Shown here: positions 1 through 6,767 of the stretch, piece by piece
Position numbering within the stretch: position 1 is the first letter of the stretch
Layout of the letters: each line of letters opens with the position of its first letter
Origin: Pseudomonadota bacterium
Lineage (GTDB): Bacteria; Pseudomonadota; Gammaproteobacteria; Burkholderiales; Burkholderiaceae_B
Assembly: GCA_023425645.1 (NCBI GenBank)
Contig: JAFACG010000018.1
Coordinates: forward strand, 1-13,150
Length of the DNA stretch: 13,150 bases
Reading direction: 5' to 3'
The notes under the pieces: generated by a model
What the model was told of the DNA's origin: nothing
Databases searched by the model: none
The model's input: the letters and a program-made list of their open reading frames with translations, nothing else
Program-made: the position numbers and the translations under genes

Positions 1-127
1 GCTCGGATCCATCGGGTATATTCCTCCTGCGCAGGCTGAAGAGATCTATCACCGTGCCCGCTCTGAAACTGCACCGATGAACGCTGTACTTTAACCAAAT
101 AGCCTCCTCGATTCCCGGGGCGATTCA
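1..127 (+). mobile_element. Right end of an IS3-family insertion sequence (partial)
   Basis: The left part of the element lies outside the window. Visible are the 3' end of a transposase gene and, 33 bases beyond its stop, a terminus that reads TGAATCGCCCCGGGAATCG inward from base 127 on the minus strand. A terminus starting TGA with a GC-rich CGCCCCGG core is typical of IS3-family ends, and the short gap between transposase stop and element end also fits. The boundary at 127 was set from this terminal sequence and from the abrupt end of the disrupted minus-strand reading frame. A target duplication (possibly CTT at 128-130) cannot be confirmed without the left end. Confidence 0.75.
2..94 (+). 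CDS. IS3-family transposase OrfB, C-terminal 30 residues (partial)
   Basis: Reading in frame from base 2, the last 30 codons end with TAA at 92-94. The peptide begins LGSIGYIPPAQAEEIYHRAR, the characteristic tail of IS3-family OrfB transposases (an [LS]GYxxPxE/Q-type motif followed by a charged helix). OrfB carries the DDE integrase domain that cuts and joins DNA during transposition. The catalytic part is upstream of the window, so whether the transposase is intact cannot be judged. The gene is too short here to say anything about its frameshift with OrfA. The assignment rests on the tail motif together with the IS terminus just downstream. Confidence 0.75.
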   Translation, partial: LGSIGYIPPAQAEEIYHRARSETAPMNAVL

Positions 128-295
128 CTTGACGAGCACGGAGCCGCGCGGTATGCCGCCCTGCTCCACGGAGTACTGCAGATTGCCGAGCGACCCCAGA
201 GGACTAACCCCCATCTCATTGCGCTTCAGCACCAACGGCGCCTGCGATTGGTGGTCCGCGGACGGAATAGAGGAATTAAGGGATTGAATAGCCAT
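125..295 (-). pseudogene. 5' fragment of an unrecognised gene, truncated by the IS
   Basis: An ATG at 295-293 is preceded by a good ribosome binding site (AAGGAAA, about 6 bases upstream) and opens a 56-codon frame. The frame runs straight into the insertion sequence. The IS terminus TGA (minus strand 127-125) is exactly in frame and acts as the stop, so the last native codon is AAG at 130-128. The visible N-terminus is rich in Ser, Gln, Gly and Pro (it starts MAIQSLNSSIPSADHQSQAP) and has no signal peptide or hydrophobic segment. I do not recognise the family. It is most likely the N-terminal part of a longer protein whose remainder lies on the far side of the IS. A short peptide could still be made from it. 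The good start site argues for a real gene; the function is unknown. Confidence 0.5.
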
Positions 296-310
296 GATCA
301 ATTTCCTTAA

Positions 311-340
311 AAAAAAGTCAGCCCCCTGCTAAAAGGAGGC
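311..340 (-). terminator. Hairpin plus U-tract in the leader of the truncated gene (attenuator or terminator)
   Basis: On the minus strand GCCTCCT (340-334) pairs with AGGGGGC (327-321) over a six-base loop, with one G-T wobble. It is followed after three or four bases by eight consecutive T's. This is the shape of an intrinsic terminator. It ends right next to the ribosome binding site of the minus-strand frame starting at 295. It could be an attenuator for that gene, or the terminator of an older upstream gene that is no longer recognisable. Base pairing was worked out by eye; folding energy was not computed. Confidence 0.45.
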
Positions 341-600
341 ATCTAGTACGCATACTGCTTGGCACATGCGCAAAGAATCGATGGCAGCCACGGTCCTGCA
401 TGGCAAGAGCCTGTCGCCGCTCCGGCTCTTCTTCGATTCGCGATTCAATCAATCGCCATCGTCGAGCTTCGACATCGGCGCCCTGCTTTGCTGTGTACCG
501 TCAGTTGCCGGCTCGGCCATACCCTCTTCCCACAGAAACAGATCAGCCTGAAAGTACACCAGCCCAGCCAAGGCCAAGGATTTCAGCGTTACAAAAAAAA

Positions 601-629
601 GAGACAAGCGCGGAAAATGCTCTTATTAA
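601..629 (+). promoter_or_regulatory. Possible sigma-70-type promoter for the autotransporter
   Basis: GAGACA (601-606, four of six -35 consensus bases) lies 17 bases before TATTAA (624-629, four of six -10 bases). Transcription would start near 636 and give a leader of about 70 bases containing the two inverted repeats. Both boxes are weak. The call depends on the optimal spacing and on the position in the AT-rich part of the gap. Confidence 0.3.
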
Positions 630-641
630 ACACCGATGCCG

Positions 642-680
642 ACCGTAAAACGGTACTCTTTCCCGGCCTGCGCGGCAGGC
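642..680 (+). repeat. Two inverted repeats in the autotransporter leader
   Basis: ACCGT-AAA-ACGGT (642-654) is a perfect 13-base palindrome with a three-base centre. GCCTGC-GCG-GCAGGC (666-680) is a second perfect inverted repeat, able to form a stable RNA hairpin 16 bases before the ribosome binding site. The first could be a protein operator. The second could affect translation or mRNA stability. Neither matches a site I can name. Confidence 0.4.
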
Positions 681-707
681 TACAAGACCAGATCATGAGG
701 GGAGTCC

Positions 708-3700
708 GTGGAAACAAAAGTAAACGGCCGGAGCACGCGTCGCGCCTGGCATAAAGAACAGACAAAGACCAATGGGAAGTTCAAGCTGAACGCACTGGCC
801 GGCGTCCTGGCCTGCCTGTGCGCGGGTCCGCTGATGGCCCAAAACAATAGTCCGGACTCTTTCATCACGTCCGAGTTCATGGCCGCTCACACACTGCTGG
901 ACATACGCGCCCAGTACGCCTACGCCAAGGGCTACACCGGGCAGGGCGTGCTGATCGCCGTGGTGGACGACGGCCTGGATATCCACCACCCCGAATTCGC
1001 CGGCCGGGTCTCACCCCATATGGCCAACTTCCTGACCAAGGGTGACCCTTCCTATGTCGGCCGCCTGCCTGGCGACAAGAAATTCAGTCACGGCACGCAC
1101 GTGGCCGGCATCGCCGCCGCCGCCCGCGACGGCCATGGCATGCATGGCGTCGCCTATGATGCGCAGGTCCTGCCCTTGCGCATCCTGGGGCCGGCCGACC
1201 CCCAAGCCAATGCCGAAGCTGAAGCATTCAAGCGCGCCATCGCTCAAGGCGCCGGAGTGCTCAACGGCAGTTACGGCCCCTCTTCCTATCCGCCAGCCAT
1301 GCTCGAGGATCCCGAAACTCGGGAAAAAACGCCCAATCCACATTACCGGGTCATCAATTTCCTGCCCGTGGTGTCGAACATCGAAGCCGACTATGAGGCT
1401 GTCCTGAGCGCAGCGAATGCCGACATCGTCATGGTGTTTGCAGCCGGCAATGAATACGGCGAACAGCCGATTTCCAGCTCCTCTCCCAGCGGCAACGCCC
1501 TGCTGCCGGCGCTGACGCCCGAGAACACCCGGAAAGGCTGGTACCGCTTCCTTGTCAATGAAGACGACCCCAATATCGACCTCAACAATCCGGATACCTG
1601 GGTTGTGAACGACGTCAATGATCCTGATCTGCTCGAGCTGGACTACTCCAATCTGCAAGGGACATTGATCGCCGTGGTGGCCGTCGACCGGAACGGGGAC
1701 ATAAGCAGCTACAGCAATCGCTGCGGGTATGCGCAACTGTGGTGCATCGCGGCTCCCGGCGGCGACGCTCCGACAGCCGGCTACGCCCCCAAGGACTCAT
1801 TGATCTTCTCCACCATGCCGGACGGCGGGTACGTTTACATGGCGGGCACGTCCATGGCAGCCCCTGTCGTCAGCGGAGCGGCCGCCGTATTGCGCCAGGC
1901 TTTCCCTTACATGACTGCGCGGCAGATCATCGAGGTACTGCTCACCTCGGCCAACAACCGCGACAAGAACTGGGGAGACCGCGACATCTACGGCTGGGGC
2001 ATGCTGGACCTGGGACGCGCCGTGGGCGGCCCGGTGCAATTGGGCGCCGAAGGGTTCCCAGAAATATTCCATGCCGACACCAAAGGGTTCGATTCCGTCT
2101 GGAGCAACGACATCAGCGGCAAAGGCGGCCTGATCAAGTCCGGCTCGGGCCAGCTCGTGCTGAGCGGCGCCAACACCTATCAGGGCGCCACCAAGGTGGA
2201 GGCCGGCAAGCTCACCGTGAACGGAACACTGCGCCATTCGGACCTCACGGTCGAGCGCGATGGCGCCCTGGGCGGCACCGGCATCCTCGGCAATGTGACG
2301 GCCGCGGGTACGGTGCAGCCCGGCAACTCCATCGGTACCTTGACCGTGGAAGGCGACTATACGCAGATGGCCGGCTCCACGCTCGAGATCGAAATGGATC
2401 CCAATGGACGCTCCGATGTGTTGAACGTCCACGGCACCGCGGACATTCAGGGCGGCGTACTGAAGGTGCTGGGCCTGACGGCGGGTGCGCTGGATCGCGA
2501 CATTTCCTTCCTGACCGCCGCCCGCCTGGGCGATGGCGGCGGCTTCGACAATGCCGCCAAGCTGGGGCTGCCGTACATAGACATGACGGTGCAGCAGGCC
2601 GATACGTCGTTCGCTACGACCAGCCTGCAGCTGGCGGTCCGGCGCAGCAGCCTGCCATTCGCCGCACTGGCGGCAAACGGCAATCAGGCCGCGGTGGCCC
2701 ACGCCATCGAACAACAGGGCCGCAGCGGCCTCGAGTACGGCCAAGCCCTGCTGCTGCCCGACGCCCAGGCGGCCGGCCGCCTGTACGGCCAGCTCTCCGG
2801 GGAAATCCACGCCTCGACCCTGTCGGCGCTGATCGACACGAGCGGTCTTTTGCGACAGGCGACCCTGGGCAGGCTGACCCATGCCGATGTAGGCTTCACG
2901 AACGCGACGCCCTCGTCATCCGCTCCCTATGGAGCCTGGGCGCGCGTGCTGGGAAGCTGGGGCGCCCTGGGCGCCAGCGACGAGGCCTCGCGCATGACCC
3001 GCTCCATAGGCGGCATGATGTTCGGCGCCGACACCCGCATCGGCGCGGCAGGCCGCGCCGGACTAGCGGGCGCATTGACACGCTCCTCCTACGGAACCGC
3101 TGCCATGGGATCGGCCAAGGCGGATGGCTACCATCTCATGGCCTACGCCAGCACCGCGCAGGGCCCCTGGTCCCTGCGCGGCGGCGCTTCCTACTCGTGG
3201 TACGACATCACCACCCAGCGCCAGATCGACTACCAGGGAATGGGCAGGCAGCAGGCCGACTACCAGGCCAGTTCGACCCAGGTTTTCACGGAAGTCGCCT
3301 ACACCCGCCAGTGGGGAGCAGCGGCACTGGAGCCCTACGCGAATCTGGCGCAGGTCTGGACCCGCAGGGGAAGCCTGGCGGAAGACGGCGCGGTGGGTGC
3401 GCTGCAGGGTGATTCGCAGCGCCATTCCACGGCCTTCTCCACCTTGGGATTGCGAGGGCGGTATGATTTTTCCCGGACAGCGGAGCGGCTAGTGGCCGCC
3501 ACGGCGGGCCTGGGCTGGCGCCACCTGATCGGCAAAAATGCGCCCGGCAGCGAGTTGCGATTCGCTTCCGGCCCCGGCTTCAGCATCAGCGGCGCTCCCA
3601 TGGCCCGCGACGCTCTGCTGGCCGAGGCAGGCATCGAATTGACCACCAGCCGCAATAGCCGCTTGAGCCTGCTGTACACCGGCCAGTTCGCTGGCGACAC

Positions 3701-3743
3701 GCGGGACCACGGCGTCCAGGCCAGGGCAAGCTGGCAGTTCTGA
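708..3743 (+). CDS. Subtilisin-like serine protease autotransporter (SphB1/NalP type)
   Basis: A type Va autotransporter of 1011 residues, starting at GTG with the ribosome binding site GAGGGGA just upstream. A long basic N-region and hydrophobic stretch (residues 25-44) form the signal peptide, ending near LMA44. The passenger is an S8 subtilase. Catalytic Asp87 sits in VVDDGLD, His128 in HGTHVAG and Ser382 in AGTSMAAP, and the oxyanion Asn248 in AAGNE. A passenger-associated repeat follows at about 471-510 (GSGQLVLSGANTYQGAT core). From about residue 738 the C-terminus is an autotransporter beta-barrel ending in the aromatic WQF expected of outer-membrane proteins. Known relatives are about this size. 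Bordetella SphB1 (a surface lipoprotein that matures the adhesin FhaB) and Neisseria NalP process other surface proteins; a similar role here is inference. The Pro/Gly-rich region I recall from SphB1 is absent, so orthology is not claimed. An Asp/Asn-rich insert lies at 284-312. All catalytic residues are present, so the protease is probably active. Confidence 0.93.
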   Translation: METKVNGRSTRRAWHKEQTKTNGKFKLNALAGVLACLCAGPLMAQNNSPDSFITSEFMAAHTLLDIRAQYAYAKGYTGQGVLIAVVDDGLDIHHPEFAGRVSPHMANFLTKGDPSYVGRLPGDKKFSHGTHVAGIAAAARDGHGMHGVAYDAQVLPLRILGPADPQANAEAEAFKRAIAQGAGVLNGSYGPSSYPPAMLEDPETREKTPNPHYRVINFLPVVSNIEADYEAVLSAANADIVMVFAAGNEYGEQPISSSSPSGNALLPALTPENTRKGWYRFLVNEDDPNIDLNNPDTWVVNDVNDPDLLELDYSNLQGTLIAVVAVDRNGDISSYSNRCGYAQLWCIAAPGGDAPTAGYAPKDSLIFSTMPDGGYVYMAGTSMAAPVVSGAAAVLRQAFPYMTARQIIEVLLTSANNRDKNWGDRDIYGWGMLDLGRAVGGPVQLGAEGFPEIFHADTKGFDSVWSNDISGKGGLIKSGSGQLVLSGANTYQGATKVEAGKLTVNGTLRHSDLTVERDGALGGTGILGNVTAAGTVQPGNSIGTLTVEGDYTQMAGSTLEIEMDPNGRSDVLNVHGTADIQGGVLKVLGLTAGALDRDISFLTAARLGDGGGFDNAAKLGLPYIDMTVQQADTSFATTSLQLAVRRSSLPFAALAANGNQAAVAHAIEQQGRSGLEYGQALLLPDAQAAGRLYGQLSGEIHASTLSALIDTSGLLRQATLGRLTHADVGFTNATPSSSAPYGAWARVLGSWGALGASDEASRMTRSIGGMMFGADTRIGAAGRAGLAGALTRSSYGTAAMGSAKADGYHLMAYASTAQGPWSLRGGASYSWYDITTQRQIDYQGMGRQQADYQASSTQVFTEVAYTRQWGAAALEPYANLAQVWTRRGSLAEDGAVGALQGDSQRHSTAFSTLGLRGRYDFSRTAERLVAATAGLGWRHLIGKNAPGSELRFASGPGFSISGAPMARDALLAEAGIELTTSRNSRLSLLYTGQFAGDTRDHGVQARASWQF

Positions 3744-3757
3744 CGCTCGTCCTTGCC

Positions 3758-3794
3758 GGCAAGCAGGAAACCCAGCCCTGGAATCCTGCTTGCC
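3758..3794 (+). terminator. Perfect 11-bp inverted repeat after the autotransporter (possible terminator)
   Basis: GGCAAGCAGGA (3758-3768) is perfectly complementary to TCCTGCTTGCC (3784-3794) across a 15-base loop, and the loop itself can add CCA/TGG pairs. It begins 14 bases after the autotransporter stop codon, the usual place for a terminator. No T-tract follows on either strand. It may therefore be an mRNA-stabilising 3' hairpin or part of a Rho-dependent end rather than a classical intrinsic terminator. Confidence 0.5.
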
Positions 3795-3819
3795 CCAAGC
3801 CCGCCCCTGAGCCTTGCCT

Positions 3820-3835
3820 GGCGGCAACTGCCGCC
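3820..3835. repeat. Short perfect hairpin GGCGGC-AACT-GCCGCC
   Basis: A six-base-pair GC-only stem with a four-base loop lies between the autotransporter terminator-like repeat and the VOC gene. No T-tract follows. It may add to termination of the upstream transcript or be part of the leader of the downstream gene. Confidence 0.35.
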
Positions 3836-3891
3836 TGCGGAGAGACTCGGGTTATGCTGGTCCCGTCGTCATTTGCACGAGGCTGATTGAT

Positions 3892-4242
3892 ATGAACGTC
3901 AAACGGATAGTCGCCAATATCGTTGCGCCGGACCCCTCCAGGGCGGACGCTTTTTATCACGATGTACTGGGGCTGGACGTGGTCATGGATCATGGCTGGC
4001 TTCGCACCTATGCTTGCCCGGAGAAGATGACGGTGCAGGTAAGCTTTGCGAATCAGGGCGGCTCCGATACGCCCGTCCCCGACTTGTCCATAGAAGTGGA
4101 CGATCTTCAAGAGGCGCTGGAGCGCGTGCGGCGCGCCGGCATTCCCATCGAATACGGCCCAAGCCTTGAACCATGGGGAGTGCGGCGTTTCTTCCTGCGG
4201 GACCCGCTGGGCAAGCTCGTCAATATCCTCCAGCACGAATAA
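3892..4242 (+). CDS. VOC-superfamily (glyoxalase/bleomycin resistance-like) protein
   Basis: A 116-residue single-domain protein of the vicinal oxygen chelate superfamily. The N-terminal strand and helix (VKRIVANIVAPDPSRADAFY) followed by HDVLGLDVV are the hallmark first half of the fold. The C-terminal half has SIEVDDLQEALERVRRAGI and ends FFLRDPLGKLVNILQ, with the usual D-P-x-G-x-x-x turn. Members dimerise and bind a metal or small ligand; activities range from glyoxalase and dioxygenase to antibiotic binding, and the sequence does not say which. I chose ATG 3892 because the N-terminal motif begins there and GAGG lies nine bases upstream; the frame is open further upstream to 3814 but that extension has no family character. 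It is followed after 192 bases by the 2-oxoglutarate oxygenase gene on the same strand, so cotranscription is possible but not shown. Confidence 0.85.
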   Translation: MNVKRIVANIVAPDPSRADAFYHDVLGLDVVMDHGWLRTYACPEKMTVQVSFANQGGSDTPVPDLSIEVDDLQEALERVRRAGIPIEYGPSLEPWGVRRFFLRDPLGKLVNILQHE

Positions 4243-4434
4243 GACTCCGGCGGCGGGCGTGGTCATGAATGAAGTCATATATGCATAAAGAAAAAGCGTC
4301 GTAGCCCGCCTGGACGGTTTGCCCGAACATGGAAGGCGAGCGCTCGAACATGCGCCCTGAGCCCGGCTCCGGCATTGGCTCATGGCGACATGCTTCACTC
4401 GTGCGCCCAGCCGTGCTTTTCTCCAGGAGCCCCC

Positions 4435-5541
4435 ATGCCCGCTTCAATGTCCGTCGCCCTCGAAACGCCCTCAGCCCCGCAGCGGGCCGCACAATCCCCG
4501 GATCACGGGCAGGAGTCCCTGCCGGTCATCGACCTGGCCGAACTCGGCGATTCCTCGCATCACACCCCGGCCCATGCCCGCCTGGCTCGCATCGCACGCG
4601 ACACAGGCTTCTTTTATCTGGAAGGACACGGAGTCGATAACGCCCGGATAGAGCAGATCGAAACATCGGTCCGCCGTTTCTTTGGGCTCTCCACCAGAGA
4701 AAAACAGGAGATTGCCATTGGCAATTCACGGCATTTCCGCGGCTATACCGGTGTCGGAGGCGAGATTACCCGCCTGCTGCCCGATCTGCGCGAACAGATC
4801 GACTTCGGCGAAGAGCTGCCTGCAGTCGCGCAAGCTGAAGACTCTCAGGCCTGGTGGGGATTGCAGGGGCCGAATCAATGGCCCTCAGCCCTGCCGGAAC
4901 TGAAGACCGAGATCCTGGCCTGGATGGAAACCTTGCGCGGCGTGGCGACGCGCTTGCTGCATGCATTTCTCCTTGCGCTGGAACAGCCGGCAAGTGCACT
5001 GGATGCATTGATAGCCGCGCCGCGCAACCACCGCCTGAAAGTCATCCACTACCCTGACCAGGACAATATCCGGTCCGGACAGGGCGTAGGACCGCACAAG
5101 GACGGCGGCCTGCTGACCTTGTTGCTGCAAGACCAGGTCGGAGGGCTTCAAGTCCAGACGGCCCAGGGTTGGCTGGACGTGCCGCCCCGCAAGAACGCTT
5201 TTGTAGTGAACATCGGCGAGATGCTGGAACTGGCCACCAACGGCTACTTGCGCGCCAATGTGCATCGCGTGCTTTCTCCCACGACCGGCCTGAGCCGCTA
5301 CTCCATCGCCTATTTCTTCTCGCCCAGCCTGCATGCGCAGCACGTCCCCTTGCTGAACCTGCCGCCCTGCTTGGCCAAACAGGCCCGCGGCCCCGAAAGC
5401 GATCCGCAGAACCCCTTGTTCAGACATATAGGCACCAACGCCTTGAAGAGCCGCATCCGTTCCCATCATGATGTGGCGCAACGCTTCTATCCTGAACTGC
5501 ACGCAAGCCATCAAGCGCCGGAGCCAGAGGCACAGGCCTAG
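4435..5541 (+). CDS. 2-oxoglutarate/Fe(II)-dependent oxygenase, isopenicillin N synthase family
   Basis: A 368-residue soluble protein. The N-terminal DIOX_N part runs from LPVIDLAEL (about 29-37) through DTGFFYLEGHGV. The C-terminal double-stranded beta-helix carries the iron ligands His221 and Asp223 (GPHKDGG) and His277 (NVHRV). Arg288 and Ser290 (RYSIAYF) bind the 2-oxoglutarate carboxylate. All the cofactor residues are present, so the enzyme is probably active. It would use O2 and 2-oxoglutarate to hydroxylate or otherwise oxidise a small molecule; the substrate is not evident. The start at ATG 4435 has AGGAG five bases upstream. An in-frame extension to 4375 has no such site. The leader from 4243 to 4434 holds no gene. 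The C-terminus is Glu/Ala/Pro-rich, and the stop codon overlaps the stop of glcF from the opposite strand. Specific roles such as ethylene-forming enzyme or antibiotic synthesis are not supported. Confidence 0.88.
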   Translation: MPASMSVALETPSAPQRAAQSPDHGQESLPVIDLAELGDSSHHTPAHARLARIARDTGFFYLEGHGVDNARIEQIETSVRRFFGLSTREKQEIAIGNSRHFRGYTGVGGEITRLLPDLREQIDFGEELPAVAQAEDSQAWWGLQGPNQWPSALPELKTEILAWMETLRGVATRLLHAFLLALEQPASALDALIAAPRNHRLKVIHYPDQDNIRSGQGVGPHKDGGLLTLLLQDQVGGLQVQTAQGWLDVPPRKNAFVVNIGEMLELATNGYLRANVHRVLSPTTGLSRYSIAYFFSPSLHAQHVPLLNLPPCLAKQARGPESDPQNPLFRHIGTNALKSRIRSHHDVAQRFYPELHASHQAPEPEAQA

Positions 5542-6767
5542 GCGGGCGCCGCCAGGTGCTCATCCACCAGTTCGATCCAGTGCCTGACCCGGGTGCGTCC
5601 CGCACTGTTCAAATGATTGCCGCAGGCCATATTGGCGGTGGCGATCACATCGGGCTGGCTGCTCTCCAGCGCGTCGAGCTTGCGGTCGCGCAGGCGCCGG
5701 GCAATGTCGGGCTCGGTCAGGGAATAGGTTCCCGCCGAACCGCAGCACAGATGGCCGTCCGGCACGGCGCCCAGCTCGAAGCCCAGGCGCGTCAGCACCG
5801 CCTCCACCCGCCCGCCCAGCTTCTGGGCGTGCTGCAAGGTGCACGGGCAATGGAAAGCCAGGCGGGGACGCTCCCGCGCGTCCAGGCACGTCTCCAGGGG
5901 CAGCTCCTCCAGCACCTCGACCAGATCGCGGGCCAGCTCGCTGACGCGCCGCGCCTTCTCGGCATAGACCGGATCGTCCTTGAACAGGTCTGCGTATTCC
6001 TTGACGAAAGCGCCGCAACCGCTGGCCGTCTGTACGATGGCCAGCACCCCCTGCTCGATCTGCGGCCACCAGGCATCGATATTGCGCCTCGCCTGCTCCA
6101 GGCCCTGCTCCTGCGCGCCCAGGTGATAGGACGAGGCTCCGCAGCAGCCCGCTTGCGCAATCGGCGTGACGCTGATGCCCAGCCTGTCCAGCACGCGGGC
6201 CGTGGCGGCATTGATGGACGGCGCCATGGCCGGCTGCACGCAGCCTTCCAGCATCAGCACGCGCCGCTCATGGCGCGGGGCAGGCCGAACCGTGCTGCCG
6301 GCATCCTTTTGCGGGATTTTCTCCTTCAGGGAATCGGGCAGGAAGGGGCGCGCGGCCCGGGCCGCGCCCAGCAGCGCCTGCACGCGCCCCGGCTCCGGCA
6401 GGATCCGGGCCAGCGCCACGCGCACGGCGCGCGCCTTCAGGGGCCGCTGCACGCGCGGCTCCAGCGCGGAGCGCCCGATATCCAGCAAGGCGTGGTACTT
6501 CACGCCCGAAGGACAGGTCGTCTCGCAATTGCGGCAGCTCAGGCAACGGTCCAGATGATGCTGGGTCAGCTCGGAAGTGGCCTCCCCTTCCAGGAACATC
6601 TTGATCAGATAGATGCGCCCGCGCGGGCCGTCCAGCTCGTTGCCCTGGTCCAGGTAGGTGGGACAGGTGGCGTTGCAGAAACCGCAGTGCACGCAGGAGC
6701 GCAGAATGGCTTGCGCTTCTTCCGCACGGGGCAGTTGCCGAGCCCAGTCGGTCAGATGTGTTTGCAT
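5538..6767 (-). CDS. glcF: Glycolate oxidase iron-sulfur subunit GlcF
   Basis: A 409-residue protein, close to the 407 of Escherichia coli GlcF. Two ferredoxin-type 4Fe-4S motifs lie near the N-terminus: Cys25/28/31/35 (CVHCGFCNATCP) and Cys75/78/81/85 (CLSCRNCETTCP). Two cysteine-rich CCG domains follow, with Cys176, Cys208-209 (GCCG) and Cys307/309, Cys341-342 (LCCGSAGTYS). With GlcD and GlcE it forms the glycolate oxidase that passes electrons from glycolate to the membrane quinone pool. It is the last gene of the operon. Its ATG has GGAGG four bases upstream and overlaps the end of glcE by 16 bases, which points to translational coupling. Its TAG overlaps the stop of the convergent oxygenase gene. 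The heterodisulfide-reductase-like CCG family includes lactate-oxidising homologues, but the glcDEF-glcC context favours glycolate. Confidence 0.93.
   Translation of the reverse strand: MQTHLTDWARQLPRAEEAQAILRSCVHCGFCNATCPTYLDQGNELDGPRGRIYLIKMFLEGEATSELTQHHLDRCLSCRNCETTCPSGVKYHALLDIGRSALEPRVQRPLKARAVRVALARILPEPGRVQALLGAARAARPFLPDSLKEKIPQKDAGSTVRPAPRHERRVLMLEGCVQPAMAPSINAATARVLDRLGISVTPIAQAGCCGASSYHLGAQEQGLEQARRNIDAWWPQIEQGVLAIVQTASGCGAFVKEYADLFKDDPVYAEKARRVSELARDLVEVLEELPLETCLDARERPRLAFHCPCTLQHAQKLGGRVEAVLTRLGFELGAVPDGHLCCGSAGTYSLTEPDIARRLRDRKLDALESSQPDVIATANMACGNHLNSAGRTRVRHWIELVDEHLAAPA

Larger units (their letters stand above)
296..707. other. Intergenic region upstream of the autotransporter; no convincing gene
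   Basis: This 412-base stretch separates the truncated minus-strand gene from the autotransporter and is visibly more AT-rich than the flanking coding DNA. It contains the leader hairpin at 311-340, runs of eight A's at 593-600 and 309-316, a possible promoter near 601-629 and two inverted repeats at 642-680. Open frames on both strands are short, lack good ribosome binding sites and show no recognisable protein. The lower GC, next to an IS, would fit acquired or decayed DNA, but this is only suggestive. Confidence 0.5.

Noticed and set aside
449..520. Short minus-strand frame (23 codons from ATG, longer from upstream TTG/GTG) with a hydrophobic stretch before it
   Set aside because: No properly spaced ribosome binding site, no recognisable protein and very short. 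It could be a remnant or chance.
359..754. Plus-strand 131-codon frame upstream of and overlapping the autotransporter start
   Set aside because: Arg/Gln-rich composition without domain features, overlaps the promoter, leader and signal peptide coding region of the autotransporter, and has no good ribosome binding site.
1739..3412. Long plus-strand frame (557 codons) inside the autotransporter
   Set aside because: Arg/Gly/Pro-rich shadow in another frame of a gene with all catalytic motifs intact; an effect of high third-position GC.
4252..4310. Inverted repeat GGCGGGC / GCCCGCC with a 45-base loop after the VOC gene
   Set aside because: Short arms and a long loop; a seven-base match in GC-rich DNA over this distance is not significant without statistics.
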